A stretch of DNA of 9,638 nucleotides from Candidatus Bipolaricaulota bacterium. GTDB taxonomy: Bacteria; Bipolaricaulota; Bipolaricaulia; RBG-16-55-9; DRXL01. The DNA lies in contig JAILZC010000016.1 in NCBI GenBank assembly GCA_023512665.1, positions 1 through 9,638 of the forward strand, read 5' to 3'. Below are positions 1 through 5,770 of this stretch, piece by piece. How positions within the stretch are numbered: the first letter of the stretch is position 1; each line of letters opens with the position of its first letter. The translations under genes and the position numbers were made by a program. The notes below the pieces were generated by a model that saw nothing but the letters and a program-made list of their open reading frames with translations, was not told where the DNA came from and searched no databases.

Positions 1-120
1 GTGACCTGGGTGGGGCTCTTCACTTCTTTTGTAGCTTTCATGATGCTCCTCAAAGACAAAGATATAGATCTGTGTTGCCGGCGAATGAATTCGCTGGCTC
101 AGCAGATGAAAGCGTGCTGA
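1..120 (+). CDS. 3' end of a possible membrane-protein gene (partial)
   Basis: Frame 1 is open from the first base to a TGA at 118-120, giving 39 residues. The first part (about residues 3-16, VGLFTSFVAFMMLL) is hydrophobic and is followed by the charged stretch KDKDID, as at the cytosolic end of a transmembrane helix. The last 15 or so residues (CRRMNSLAQQMKAC) lie in two inverted repeats (77-98 and 111-128), and the stop codon is formed by the second hairpin. The natural C-terminus may therefore have been replaced by repeat sequence, as at the facing end of panE. The piece is too short to assign a family. It may also be a chance open frame, because no start codon or homology is visible inside the window. 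Confidence 0.35.
   Translation: MTWVGLFTSFVAFMMLLKDKDIDLCCRRMNSLAQQMKAC
77..98. repeat. Short inverted repeat, GA-centred hairpin
   Basis: Arms GCCGGCGAAT (77-86) and ATTCGCTGGC (89-98) pair over 10 bp (one G-T) around a two-base GA centre. It is the first of a series of similar hairpins with minimal loops between a plus-strand reading frame and panE. Confidence 0.7.
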
Positions 121-128
121 AGCACGCT
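111..128. repeat. Short inverted repeat, GA-centred hairpin with TGCTGAAGCA core
   Basis: AGCGTGCT (111-118) and AGCACGCT (121-128) are perfect complements around GA. The core TGCTGAAGCA is also present, on the opposite strand, in the hairpin at 206-227, so the two are probably members of one dispersed family. CTAACCTAC follows directly on the right. The hairpin contains the stop codon of the upstream partial reading frame. Confidence 0.7.
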
Positions 129-142
129 AACCTACCCCCTCG

Positions 143-191
143 CCCCTTCCCTAAAGGGAAGGGGAATCCCCCTCTCTCTTTAGGGGAGGGG
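143..191. repeat. G/C-run inverted repeat pair containing the panE stop codon
   Basis: CCCCTTCCCT (143-152) and AGGGAAGGGG (155-164) form a perfect 10 bp stem around AA. A second, weaker stem follows (CCCC at 169-172 with GGGG at 188-191, extended inward by A-T, G-C and G-T pairs). Sequences of this kind, with alternating C runs and G runs, are a common dispersed intergenic element in environmental bacteria. The copy at 6782-6841 has the same style. The panE stop codon (complement of 151-153) is inside the first stem. Confidence 0.65.
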
Positions 192-1128
192 CCAGGGGAG
201 ATGTAGCCGGATGCTTCAGCATCCGGCCCGCAGCAATCAATTTCACGAGCAGCAGATTGATCGGCGTCGCTATTCCCAATCTCCGCCCCCCCCGCACCAC
301 GGCCCCGTTGATATAGTCAATCTCCGTGGGGCGGCCACGACGCACGTCCTGAAGCATACTGGAAATATTCTGCGCTGTCTTGCACGCGACCGTCTCCACC
401 CGCTCGACGGCCTCGGCCTCGCTCAGCTTGACCCCGTGCGCCTGGGCGACGCGCAACACCTCCCGCGCCACTGTCCCCGCGATCTCCCGCAGCTCCGGGT
501 CGTGAACAATACTTCCGTTAGGCTGATCAAAGAGCGCCGTCAGGGGGTTGATCGCGCAGTTAATAATAAGCTTTTCCCAGAGCAGACGCTCGATCTCTTC
601 AGAGTATTCTGTCTCTATCTGGGCTCTGCGCAAGAGCGCAAGAATCTCTTCGATCTCTGGGGTGAGCGGGCCACGCCAGCGCCCCAGTCGTGTGGGGCCG
701 ACGCCGGCCCAGCGCACCCGGCCGGGAGCGAGCAGCGTCGCCCCCTGGGCCGTCACGCCGCGTAGGAACCTCTCTGCGGGGACAAATCTTAAGATTTCGC
801 TCTCCATGCCGATCCCGTTCTGCAGGCTGAGCACCCACGAGCGTGGACTGAGCGTGGGAGCGATCTGTTCCATGGCGCGTGCCGTCTGATGGGCTTTGAC
901 GAAGAGCCCCACAAGATCGGCCTCGGCGAGGGCCTCGGGGGTCGCCGTCGCGGGGACGGCCACGTGCCAGCTCTCGGCGTCGCGCTCGATGTGCAGCCCT
1001 GCGCTGTGGATGGCCTGCACGTGCGCGACGTTGGAGGGGTTATAGAGAGAAACCGACGCGCCGGCCCGCGCCAACAGCCCCCCAAAGAGACTCCCTAACG
1101 CTCCCGCGCCGACAATGCAGATTTTCAT
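151..1128 (-). CDS. panE: 2-dehydropantoate 2-reductase (ketopantoate reductase)
   Basis: Reduces 2-dehydropantoate to pantoate with NADPH, the second pantothenate-specific step. The 325-residue product starts with a Rossmann GAGALG motif (residues 7-12). Family landmarks are in order: VKAH with Lys78, QNG (103-105), the catalytic-lysine segment WEKLIINCAINPLTAL (Lys186, Asn190), and the substrate-binding stretch S257-MLQDVRRGRPTE-I270. The usual ketopantoate reductase fold ends near residue 300 (LLLVKLIAA). The remaining 24 or so residues (RMLKHPATSPLAPPLKREGD and on) are encoded by the inverted repeats at 151-227 and are probably not native. The ATG lies 5 bases after the panB stop and has no clear Shine-Dalgarno site, so translation is probably coupled to panB. 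Confidence 0.95.
   Translation of the reverse strand: MKICIVGAGALGSLFGGLLARAGASVSLYNPSNVAHVQAIHSAGLHIERDAESWHVAVPATATPEALAEADLVGLFVKAHQTARAMEQIAPTLSPRSWVLSLQNGIGMESEILRFVPAERFLRGVTAQGATLLAPGRVRWAGVGPTRLGRWRGPLTPEIEEILALLRRAQIETEYSEEIERLLWEKLIINCAINPLTALFDQPNGSIVHDPELREIAGTVAREVLRVAQAHGVKLSEAEAVERVETVACKTAQNISSMLQDVRRGRPTEIDYINGAVVRGGRRLGIATPINLLLVKLIAAGRMLKHPATSPLAPPLKREGDSPSL
206..227. repeat. Perfect 10 bp inverted repeat inside the 3' end of panE
   Basis: GCCGGATGCT (206-215) and AGCATCCGGC (218-227) are perfect complements around TC (GA on the other strand). Read on the minus strand it contains the same TGCTGAAGCA core as 111-128 and continues as CTACAT. It is translated as part of the panE C-terminus (residues RMLKHPA). 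Confidence 0.75.
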
Positions 1129-1133
1129 ACAAT

Positions 1134-1970
1134 CTATTGGAGTTTTTTCAGGACTTCTTCGCTGATCTTAAAGCTGTGCTCCTCTACGGTGGGGAATTTC
1201 CCCGATCTGACATCATTGAGAAACTCTTTGGCCGCACGCTCGATCTCGGCGGCCACGTTGGTGTAGCGTTTGGAGAACTTAGGCGAGATTCCCAACGACA
1301 GCCCGATCATATCGGTCACGACCAGAACTTGCCCATCGCAGTACGGCCCGGCCCCGATCCCGATGGTCGGGACTTTCACGCGCTCGGTGATCAGCTTGGC
1401 CAGCGCCCACGGCACAGCTTCTAACACCAGGGAGAAGACCCCGGCTTCTTCTAGAACTTTGGCATCTTTGAGGAGTTTTTGGGCGGTCTCTTCGTCGCGC
1501 CCTTGGACTTTCAGCCCGCCCAGCTGAGCGGCGCGCTGGGGCGTCAGCCCGATGTGGCCCATCACGGGGATGCCGCGCCGCACTAAGAGACTAATAATAT
1601 CGGCCATCTCGGCTCCGCCCTCGAGCTTGACGGCCTCGGCGCCCCCTTCTTTGAGAAACCGCCCGGCGTTCGCCAGCGCTTGCTCCCCTGAGACCTGATA
1701 CGAGAGAAAGGGCATGTCCCCCACAAGCAGGGCGCGCTTGACCCCGCGCCGCACCGCTCTCGTATGATGGATCATCTCGTCCATCGTGACGGGGATCGTG
1801 CTCTCATACCCCAAGATGTTATTCCCCACGGAATCGCCTACTAAGAGCACGTCAAGGCCCGCGCGGTCTAAGAGCAGCGCGGTCGGCCAATCGTAGGCCG
1901 TGAGCATGGCGATCTTCTCGCCGGACTCCTTCATAGTGCGCAGCTTGGGGATAGTCACGCGCTCGTCCAT
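1134..1970 (-). CDS. panB: 3-methyl-2-oxobutanoate hydroxymethyltransferase
   Basis: Transfers a hydroxymethyl group from 5,10-methylene-tetrahydrofolate to 2-oxoisovalerate to give ketopantoate, the substrate of the adjacent panE. The 278-residue product aligns in memory with PanB proteins along its length: TIPKLRTMKESGEKIAMLTA near the N-terminus, the metal/substrate motif LLVGDS, MIHHTRAV, GDMPF, KLEGG, MGHIGLTPQ, VLEAVP, and GIGAG followed by DGQVLV. I place the start at the ATG at 1970 (MDERVTIP). Two upstream in-frame codons are available, TTG at 2012 and ATG at 1988. They form the -35 (TTGACG) and -10 (TATGAT) of a near-consensus promoter, so a transcript would begin close to 1977. The message would then be nearly leaderless. 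Confidence 0.95.
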   Translation of the reverse strand: MDERVTIPKLRTMKESGEKIAMLTAYDWPTALLLDRAGLDVLLVGDSVGNNILGYESTIPVTMDEMIHHTRAVRRGVKRALLVGDMPFLSYQVSGEQALANAGRFLKEGGAEAVKLEGGAEMADIISLLVRRGIPVMGHIGLTPQRAAQLGGLKVQGRDEETAQKLLKDAKVLEEAGVFSLVLEAVPWALAKLITERVKVPTIGIGAGPYCDGQVLVVTDMIGLSLGISPKFSKRYTNVAAEIERAAKEFLNDVRSGKFPTVEEHSFKISEEVLKKLQ

Positions 1971-1983
1971 ACCGATCGTACAG

Positions 1984-2012
1984 ATCATAACAGGTGCCCT
2001 GGATGCCGTCAA
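1984..2012 (-). promoter_or_regulatory. panBE promoter
   Basis: On the minus strand TTGACG (2012-2007) and TATGAT (1989-1984) are separated by exactly 17 bases. The predicted start of transcription, near 1977, is only about 7 bases from the panB ATG at 1970, so this site decides the start codon. The -35 faces the -35 of the divergent regulator gene, 13 bp away. Confidence 0.75.
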
Positions 2013-2025
2013 GGTGCCGGCGGCC

Positions 2026-2055
2026 TTGCACGGGGTTGCCCCGCCGTGGTAGAAT
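2026..2055 (+). promoter_or_regulatory. Promoter of the Lrp/AsnC-family gene
   Basis: TTGCAC (2026-2031), 18 bases, TAGAAT (2050-2055). The spacer contains CGGGG-TTG-CCCCG (2031-2043), a perfect 5 bp inverted repeat. A looser one (CCGT...ACGG, 2071-2087) lies in the leader. Either could be an operator for autoregulation or for control of panBE, but this is inference. Confidence 0.55.
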
Positions 2056-2104
2056 CTTAGGTAATGGAGTCCGTCCCCTGGGCACGGGGCGGCAGGAGTG
2101 CTCT

Positions 2105-2557
2105 ATGCACAAAGACCTAGATCGGCGGATTGTCGAGTATTTACAGCGAGATGGGCGGGCGAGCTTGCGCGAACTGGCCCGGCAACTGCGCGTCTCCACC
2201 ACGACCGTGGGGCATCGCCTGCGCGAGCTCGAACTCCAAGGGGTGATCCGGGGCTATAAAGCCTTGGTGGACTACGCCAAGCTCGGCTACCCCATCACCA
2301 CGGTGACGCTCATCAAGGCCCGCGGCAATCAAATCCCTAATATCGTAGCGGAGCTCACCAAGAACGACGAACACCTCACCCACGTCTACGAGATCACCGG
2401 GGAGTTCGATATCTTAGTCATCGGGAAATTTCGCGACCAAGAGAGCATGAACCGAGAGATCAAGAGACTGCTGAGCCATCCGGCCATCGAGCGGACGAAC
2501 ACGAGCATTGTCTTAGCAGTGGCCAAGGAGGAAGCGGCGGTGGGAGCGCGCTGCTGA
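2105..2557 (+). CDS. Lrp/AsnC-family transcriptional regulator
   Basis: A 150-residue DNA-binding protein with the standard two-part Lrp layout. An N-terminal winged helix-turn-helix covers residues 5-52 (DLDRRIVEYLQRDGRASLRE, then STTTVGHRLRELELQGVIRG). The RAM effector/oligomerisation domain covers about 64-138, with the typical GEFDILV turn at 99-105. Family members form dimers to octamers and respond to amino acids or related small molecules. The ligand cannot be read from the sequence. AGGAG at 2094-2098 is 6 bases before the ATG, a clear ribosome site. The gene diverges from panBE with back-to-back promoters, which suggests, but does not prove, control of pantothenate synthesis. Branched-chain 2-oxo acids are the pathway precursors, so an Lrp-type sensor would make sense. 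Confidence 0.92.
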   Translation: MHKDLDRRIVEYLQRDGRASLRELARQLRVSTTTVGHRLRELELQGVIRGYKALVDYAKLGYPITTVTLIKARGNQIPNIVAELTKNDEHLTHVYEITGEFDILVIGKFRDQESMNREIKRLLSHPAIERTNTSIVLAVAKEEAAVGARC

Positions 2558-2565
2558 GCGCTCCC
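2542..2565 (+). terminator. Terminator-like stem at the end of the Lrp-family gene
   Basis: GGGAGCGC (2542-2549) and GCGCTCCC (2558-2565) pair perfectly over 8 bp with an 8-base loop, and the TGA stop (2555-2557) is in the loop. No T run follows, so intrinsic termination is uncertain. It may instead stabilise the mRNA 3' end. Confidence 0.4.
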
Positions 2566-2575
2566 GGGACAGATA

Positions 2576-2605
2576 TTGACGGACCGAGGGGGGCTCGCTT
2601 ATAAT
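2576..2605 (+). promoter_or_regulatory. Strong promoter of the Crp/Fnr-family gene
   Basis: TTGACG (2576-2581), 18 bases, TATAAT (2600-2605). The -10 is a perfect sigma70 match and the -35 has one mismatch. Transcription should begin near 2612, leaving a leader of about 65 bases. Confidence 0.75.
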
Positions 2606-2621
2606 GGGAGCACCCTCAAAC

Positions 2622-2635
2622 GGGAAAGGGTTCCC
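2622..2635. promoter_or_regulatory. Candidate operator, GGGAA-N4-TTCCC
   Basis: A perfect 5 bp inverted repeat with a 4-base spacer, starting about 10 bases after the predicted transcription start. The 5-4-5 spacing is that of Fnr-type sites (TTGAT-N4-ATCAA), with a different half-site. In this position a bound protein would repress, so autorepression by the gene product is the simplest guess. Confidence 0.35.
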
Positions 2636-2677
2636 AGAGAGCGCCATGCTCAATATAAATTATAGGTGGTGAGAGGG

Positions 2678-3352
2678 ATGGTTGAGCTGAAGGATTTTCG
2701 GATCTTTTCCGACCTGGGCCCCAAGGACCTGAGCGAGCTGGAGAGCAAGATCCGCAAGATCAAGTACGGTCGCGGGGAGATCATCTTTCAAGAGGGTGCG
2801 CCGGCGTTTGGGTTCTATCTGGTCTTCGAGGGGCAAGTGAAGCTCGTCAAGCGGACGCTGGGGGGCAAGAAGCAGATTCTGAAACTCGTCGGCCCCGGCG
2901 AGATCGTGGGCGAGACGACGCTCTTCGACAAGGGCGTGCACATCGCCTATGCCAAGACGCTCAACAAAGCGTTAGTAGGGTTCATCGAGCGCGGGGATTT
3001 CTTTGATTTTCTCACGCGTCACCCTCCTGTGGCGTTTCGGCTCTTCGAGAAGCTCAGTGAGGAGCTGAAGGCGTTTCAGTGCAAATTGGCCGAGCGCAGC
3101 TACAACGGGAGCAAAGAGAGACTGGCCCGGATTATCTTAAAACTGGGCGAGAGCGGGATCGAGCTGTCGCGCACCGAGCTGGCGGAGATGGCCGGGGTCA
3201 GCTCCAAGACGGCGATCCGCACCCTGGGGGAGCTGGAGGAGCGCGGCGTGATCGCGGTGGACGACCGCAAAGTCACGGTGCTCGATCAAAAATCGCTCGA
3301 AGCGATGGCCGAGCCCTTCCCCTTCCGACTGAGCGATAATCTCATCATCTGA
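2678..3352 (+). CDS. Crp/Fnr-family transcriptional regulator
   Basis: A 224-residue regulator. The N-terminal cyclic-nucleotide-binding (cupin-like) domain covers about 6-115, with GEIIFQEG (33-40), FYLVFEGQVKL (46-56) and GEIVGETTLF (74-83). A long dimer helix follows at about 116-140. The C-terminal winged helix has the HTH at about 163-184 (LSRTELAEMAGVSSKTAIRT). The arginine-serine/threonine pair that binds cAMP phosphate in Crp is absent after GETTLF (DKGVHIAYAK). There is only one cysteine (Cys135), so neither cAMP nor an Fnr 4Fe-4S cluster is likely. I start at the ATG at 2678, which AGGTGG (2664-2669) precedes by 8 bases. The GTG codons at 2666 and 2669 overlap that ribosome site. 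The signal sensed is unknown. Confidence 0.9.
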   Translation: MVELKDFRIFSDLGPKDLSELESKIRKIKYGRGEIIFQEGAPAFGFYLVFEGQVKLVKRTLGGKKQILKLVGPGEIVGETTLFDKGVHIAYAKTLNKALVGFIERGDFFDFLTRHPPVAFRLFEKLSEELKAFQCKLAERSYNGSKERLARIILKLGESGIELSRTELAEMAGVSSKTAIRTLGELEERGVIAVDDRKVTVLDQKSLEAMAEPFPFRLSDNLII

Positions 3353-3371
3353 CGGGTCAACCTTCGCCTCG

Positions 3372-3392
3372 GAAAGGGACAGATGTCCTTTC
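3372..3392 (+). terminator. Hairpin after the Crp/Fnr gene
   Basis: GAAAG-G-GGACA and TGTCC-TTTC pair over about 9 bp with one bulged G around a two-base GA centre (3382-3383). It lies 20 bases after the stop codon. It lacks a T run, and its GA centre resembles the hairpins near 77-227, so it may be a repeat remnant that serves as a weak 3' boundary. Confidence 0.35.
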
Positions 3393-3420
3393 GCTGATGC
3401 CCCCTGGGAAGTAGACTCAC

Positions 3421-3461
3421 CACGAGCCCGATGATGGCGTGGGGGGCTTGTGCCCTACACT
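3421..3461 (+). promoter_or_regulatory. Upstream region of the kinase gene: hairpin and possible -10
   Basis: CACGAGCCC (3421-3429) pairs with GGGCTTGTG (3444-3452) over 9 bp (one G-T). TACACT (3456-3461) is an acceptable -10 placed 5 bases before the ATG, which would make the message leaderless. No credible -35 is present at 16-18 bases, so the promoter is weak, needs an activator, or lies elsewhere. Confidence 0.3.
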
Positions 3462-3466
3462 AGACC

Positions 3467-5260
3467 ATGATGAGTGGGTTCATCCGAGTGGCGGGTATTG
3501 TCGTCTTGTATACCGCGATCGTCTTTTTCTTGTTGGGGCTTGGTGATTATCGGGGGATTGAGGTGCTGACGGTGCTGGGTCTGCCCGTGCTCCTGAGCAG
3601 TTGGTTCTTCGGGCTGATCGGAGGAGCGATCAGCGGCATTGCTAGTTTGATCTTCTCCGTCCCGTTCGTCCCCGATAGCAAGATCTTGCCCATAGCCGGG
3701 CTGTGTTATCTTGCTGTGGGAGGGGGCGTGGAGCTGTGGCACCGGCTCAAGCACCCACCCAAGACGAAGAAGAGAAGCCCCCACGAGCATCAGCTCTTTA
3801 AGCGTTCGCTCAATTTCGCGCATATCATTGATGCCGAAGGGCACGTGTGGGAGAGCAATGACCGCGCTGGGGAGGTCTTTGGCTCCCCGCGGCGGGTGTG
3901 GGAATTTATTCATCCTGACGATCAGGTGCGCTTTCGTGAGGAGCTCAGCCGCGCGGCGCTGCGCGGCGAGGCCGGCCCAACAAAGTTGCGCACGATCTCG
4001 CAGCGCAAAGAAGTGATCCCCGTCGAGATGAAGCTCGTGCGGCTGGAGCCGACGCATCAGGCGCGCTTGGCGCTGGAGATGCGCGATCTCTCGGCCCTGG
4101 CCGAGCTGGAGAACAAAGTGCGCGAGGCCCAAGCGCGCTATCGCTATCTCATCGAAGATGCGATTGACACCCTCGACACGGGGATCTTGCTCTTAGATAA
4201 AGACGCTCGGGTCATCTGGGCCAACTGTACGCTGGAGAAATTCTTCGATCTGGATAGAGATGAGATGGTCGGGCGCGAGGTGCGCCGTGCTCTCTTTCGG
4301 GCGAAGCGGGCCTTGGCTCAACCCGAGGACTTCGAGCGAGTCGTCAATGGCGCGTCCGAGCCGTTTCTCTTTACAGTGCGGACCGACGGCACCGAACGGA
4401 TTCTAGAGTATCGCAGTATTCCCGTGGCGACCGAGCGGTACAAGGGCGGGCGGATTGATCACTTCATTGATGTCACCGAGAAGCGGCGCCTCGAACAGAG
4501 CCTGCAAGAGAAGACCAAACGCCTCGAAGAGAAGAATCGTCAGCTTGAGGAATTCACGCACGTCGTCTCCCACGACCTCAAAGAACCCCTAAGAACGATG
4601 GCCGCGTTCAGCCAGTATCTGCTCGAAGATTACGCAGAAAAGCTCGACGACGATGCGCGGGATTACCTCCAGCGCATCAATCGTTCCAGCCTGCGGATGC
4701 GCAATCTCATTGATGATTTGCTGAGATTGAGCAGCATCGGGGCACGGCAAGAGACTTTAGAGAAAGTCTATCTTAGCGAGGTCTTCGAGCAGATCAAAGA
4801 AGATATGAAATCGAGATTGGAAAACGTCTCGCTGCAGTTGCCCAAGACGATGCCCATTATCGTCGCCAATCGGACGCGCATGGTCGAGCTCTTCGGGAAT
4901 TTGATCTCGAACGCGATCAAGTACAACGATAAGCCGGAGAAGCGCATCGAGATCGGGTGGACGCAGCAAGGGGAGTTTTATAGATTTTACGTGCGCGACA
5001 ACGGCATCGGGATCGAGGAGGCGTACTTAGAGAAAGTCTTTGAGCTCTTTGAGCGGCTCAACCCGCGCGGGGACGACTACGAGAGCACCGGGGCGGGGCT
5101 GGCCATCTGTAAAAGAATCGTCGAAGAGTATGGCGGGCGTATTTGGGTCGAATCGAAGGTTGGCGAGGGCAGCACGTTCTATTTCACGCTCCCCAACCCA
5201 CGCTTCTCTGCTCCGAGCACCAACGGCACGCGAGAGGCCGTCCTGGCGATAACCGATTGA
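3467..5260 (+). CDS. Membrane-anchored PAS/PAS sensor histidine kinase (phytochrome-class transmitter)
   Basis: A 597-residue kinase. Two or three hydrophobic segments occupy about 8-25, 36-65 and 73-90, with little extracytoplasmic sequence. Two PAS-type regions follow: a poorly conserved one at about 108-205 and a clearer one at about 225-338, ending in the typical FIDVTEKRRLEQSL. A coiled coil at about 338-362 leads to the HisKA H-box FTHVVSHDLKEPLRTM, with phospho-acceptor His369. The ATPase domain has the N-box NLISNAIKYN (478-487), DNGIGI (511-516), FELFERL (525-531) and TGAGLAI (541-547), so all catalytic motifs are intact. The H-box matches the Cph1-type transmitter family, but no phytochrome GAF/PHY chromophore domain is present. 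No Shine-Dalgarno site precedes the ATG. The receiver gene follows after 8 bases and is the obvious partner. Confidence 0.93.
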   Translation: MMSGFIRVAGIVVLYTAIVFFLLGLGDYRGIEVLTVLGLPVLLSSWFFGLIGGAISGIASLIFSVPFVPDSKILPIAGLCYLAVGGGVELWHRLKHPPKTKKRSPHEHQLFKRSLNFAHIIDAEGHVWESNDRAGEVFGSPRRVWEFIHPDDQVRFREELSRAALRGEAGPTKLRTISQRKEVIPVEMKLVRLEPTHQARLALEMRDLSALAELENKVREAQARYRYLIEDAIDTLDTGILLLDKDARVIWANCTLEKFFDLDRDEMVGREVRRALFRAKRALAQPEDFERVVNGASEPFLFTVRTDGTERILEYRSIPVATERYKGGRIDHFIDVTEKRRLEQSLQEKTKRLEEKNRQLEEFTHVVSHDLKEPLRTMAAFSQYLLEDYAEKLDDDARDYLQRINRSSLRMRNLIDDLLRLSSIGARQETLEKVYLSEVFEQIKEDMKSRLENVSLQLPKTMPIIVANRTRMVELFGNLISNAIKYNDKPEKRIEIGWTQQGEFYRFYVRDNGIGIEEAYLEKVFELFERLNPRGDDYESTGAGLAICKRIVEEYGGRIWVESKVGEGSTFYFTLPNPRFSAPSTNGTREAVLAITD

Positions 5261-5268
5261 GGTGAGCT

Positions 5269-5700
5269 ATGCGCAACAGAAAACTCAAGATTCTCCTGGT
5301 CGAGGACAACCCCGATGACGTGAAGATTGCGGAGCGGTCGCTGAAGAAGGGCAACGTGCAGAGCGATCTCTTTGTGGTGCAGGACGGTCAAGAAGCTCTG
5401 GACTTTCTGCGCCACAAGGGGAAGTTCGCTGACTCCCCCAGACACGATCTGATCTTTTTGGATCTCAACCTGCCCAAGCTCAGTGGCCACGAGGTGTTAG
5501 CGCAAATCCGTCAAGACCCCCAGCTGAAAAGAATCCCCGTCATCGTCTTGACTGTCTCCAAGCGCGAGGAGGACATCGTCAAGGCGTATAACTCTGGGGC
5601 CAGTGGGTATATCCCCAAGCCGCCCAGCACCACCGAGTTCATCAAAGTGATCAATACCGTGCTTGACTACTGGGAGGTCTCGGAGCTCCCGCCGACGTAA
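5269..5700 (+). CDS. Single-domain response regulator, Rcp1 type
   Basis: A 143-residue receiver without an output domain. Acidic pocket residues are in VEDNPDD (11-17), the phospho-acceptor is Asp65 in LIFLDLNLP, the switch threonine is Thr95 in VIVLTVS, and the conserved lysine is Lys117 in IPKPPS. The insertion after helix 2 (RHKGKFADSPRHD) and the DNPDD start are typical of the Rcp1 group, which pairs with phytochrome-like kinases. It lies 8 bases after the kinase stop, and GAGGTG just before the ATG serves as its ribosome site, so the two are co-transcribed. With no output domain it must act by protein contact or pass phosphate onward; no further partner is visible here. Confidence 0.94.
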   Translation: MRNRKLKILLVEDNPDDVKIAERSLKKGNVQSDLFVVQDGQEALDFLRHKGKFADSPRHDLIFLDLNLPKLSGHEVLAQIRQDPQLKRIPVIVLTVSKREEDIVKAYNSGASGYIPKPPSTTEFIKVINTVLDYWEVSELPPT

Positions 5701-5708
5701 GGGCAGGC

Positions 5709-5727
5709 TTTCACGGAATTTTCACGG
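5709..5727 (+). repeat. Direct repeat TTTCACGG with 11 bp period
   Basis: TTTCACGG occurs at 5709-5716 and again at 5720-5727, one helical turn apart, ending 8 bases before the -35 of the promoter at 5736. This is the usual position for an activator that contacts polymerase. No protein can be named for it. Confidence 0.4.
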
Positions 5728-5735
5728 CGCGGTCA

Positions 5736-5764
5736 TTGCCCTTGGACCTTGGCTCGGCTATACT
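5736..5764 (+). promoter_or_regulatory. Promoter of the candidate structured RNA
   Basis: TTGCCC (5736-5741), exactly 17 bases, TATACT (5759-5764). Transcription would begin near 5770-5771. No open reading frame with a ribosome site starts downstream; a chain of RNA hairpins does. Confidence 0.6.
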
Positions 5765-5770
5765 CTGGGA

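Noticed and set aside
77..227. CRISPR array
   Set aside because: The repeats are different hairpins with irregular spacing, not identical direct repeats with spacers of constant length.
211..765. Plus-strand open frame of 184 codons opposite panE
   Set aside because: Antisense shadow with a composition unlike a protein, while panE on the other strand has all its family motifs.
2012..2012. TTG at 2012 as the panB start
   Set aside because: It is the first triplet of the -35 hexamer TTGACG of a promoter with exact 17 bp spacing; homologous proteins begin near MDERVTIP (1970).
2678..3352. Calling the Crp/Fnr protein an oxygen-sensing Fnr or a cAMP receptor
   Set aside because: Only one cysteine and no Arg-Ser/Thr cAMP contact after GETTLF; the signal cannot be assigned.
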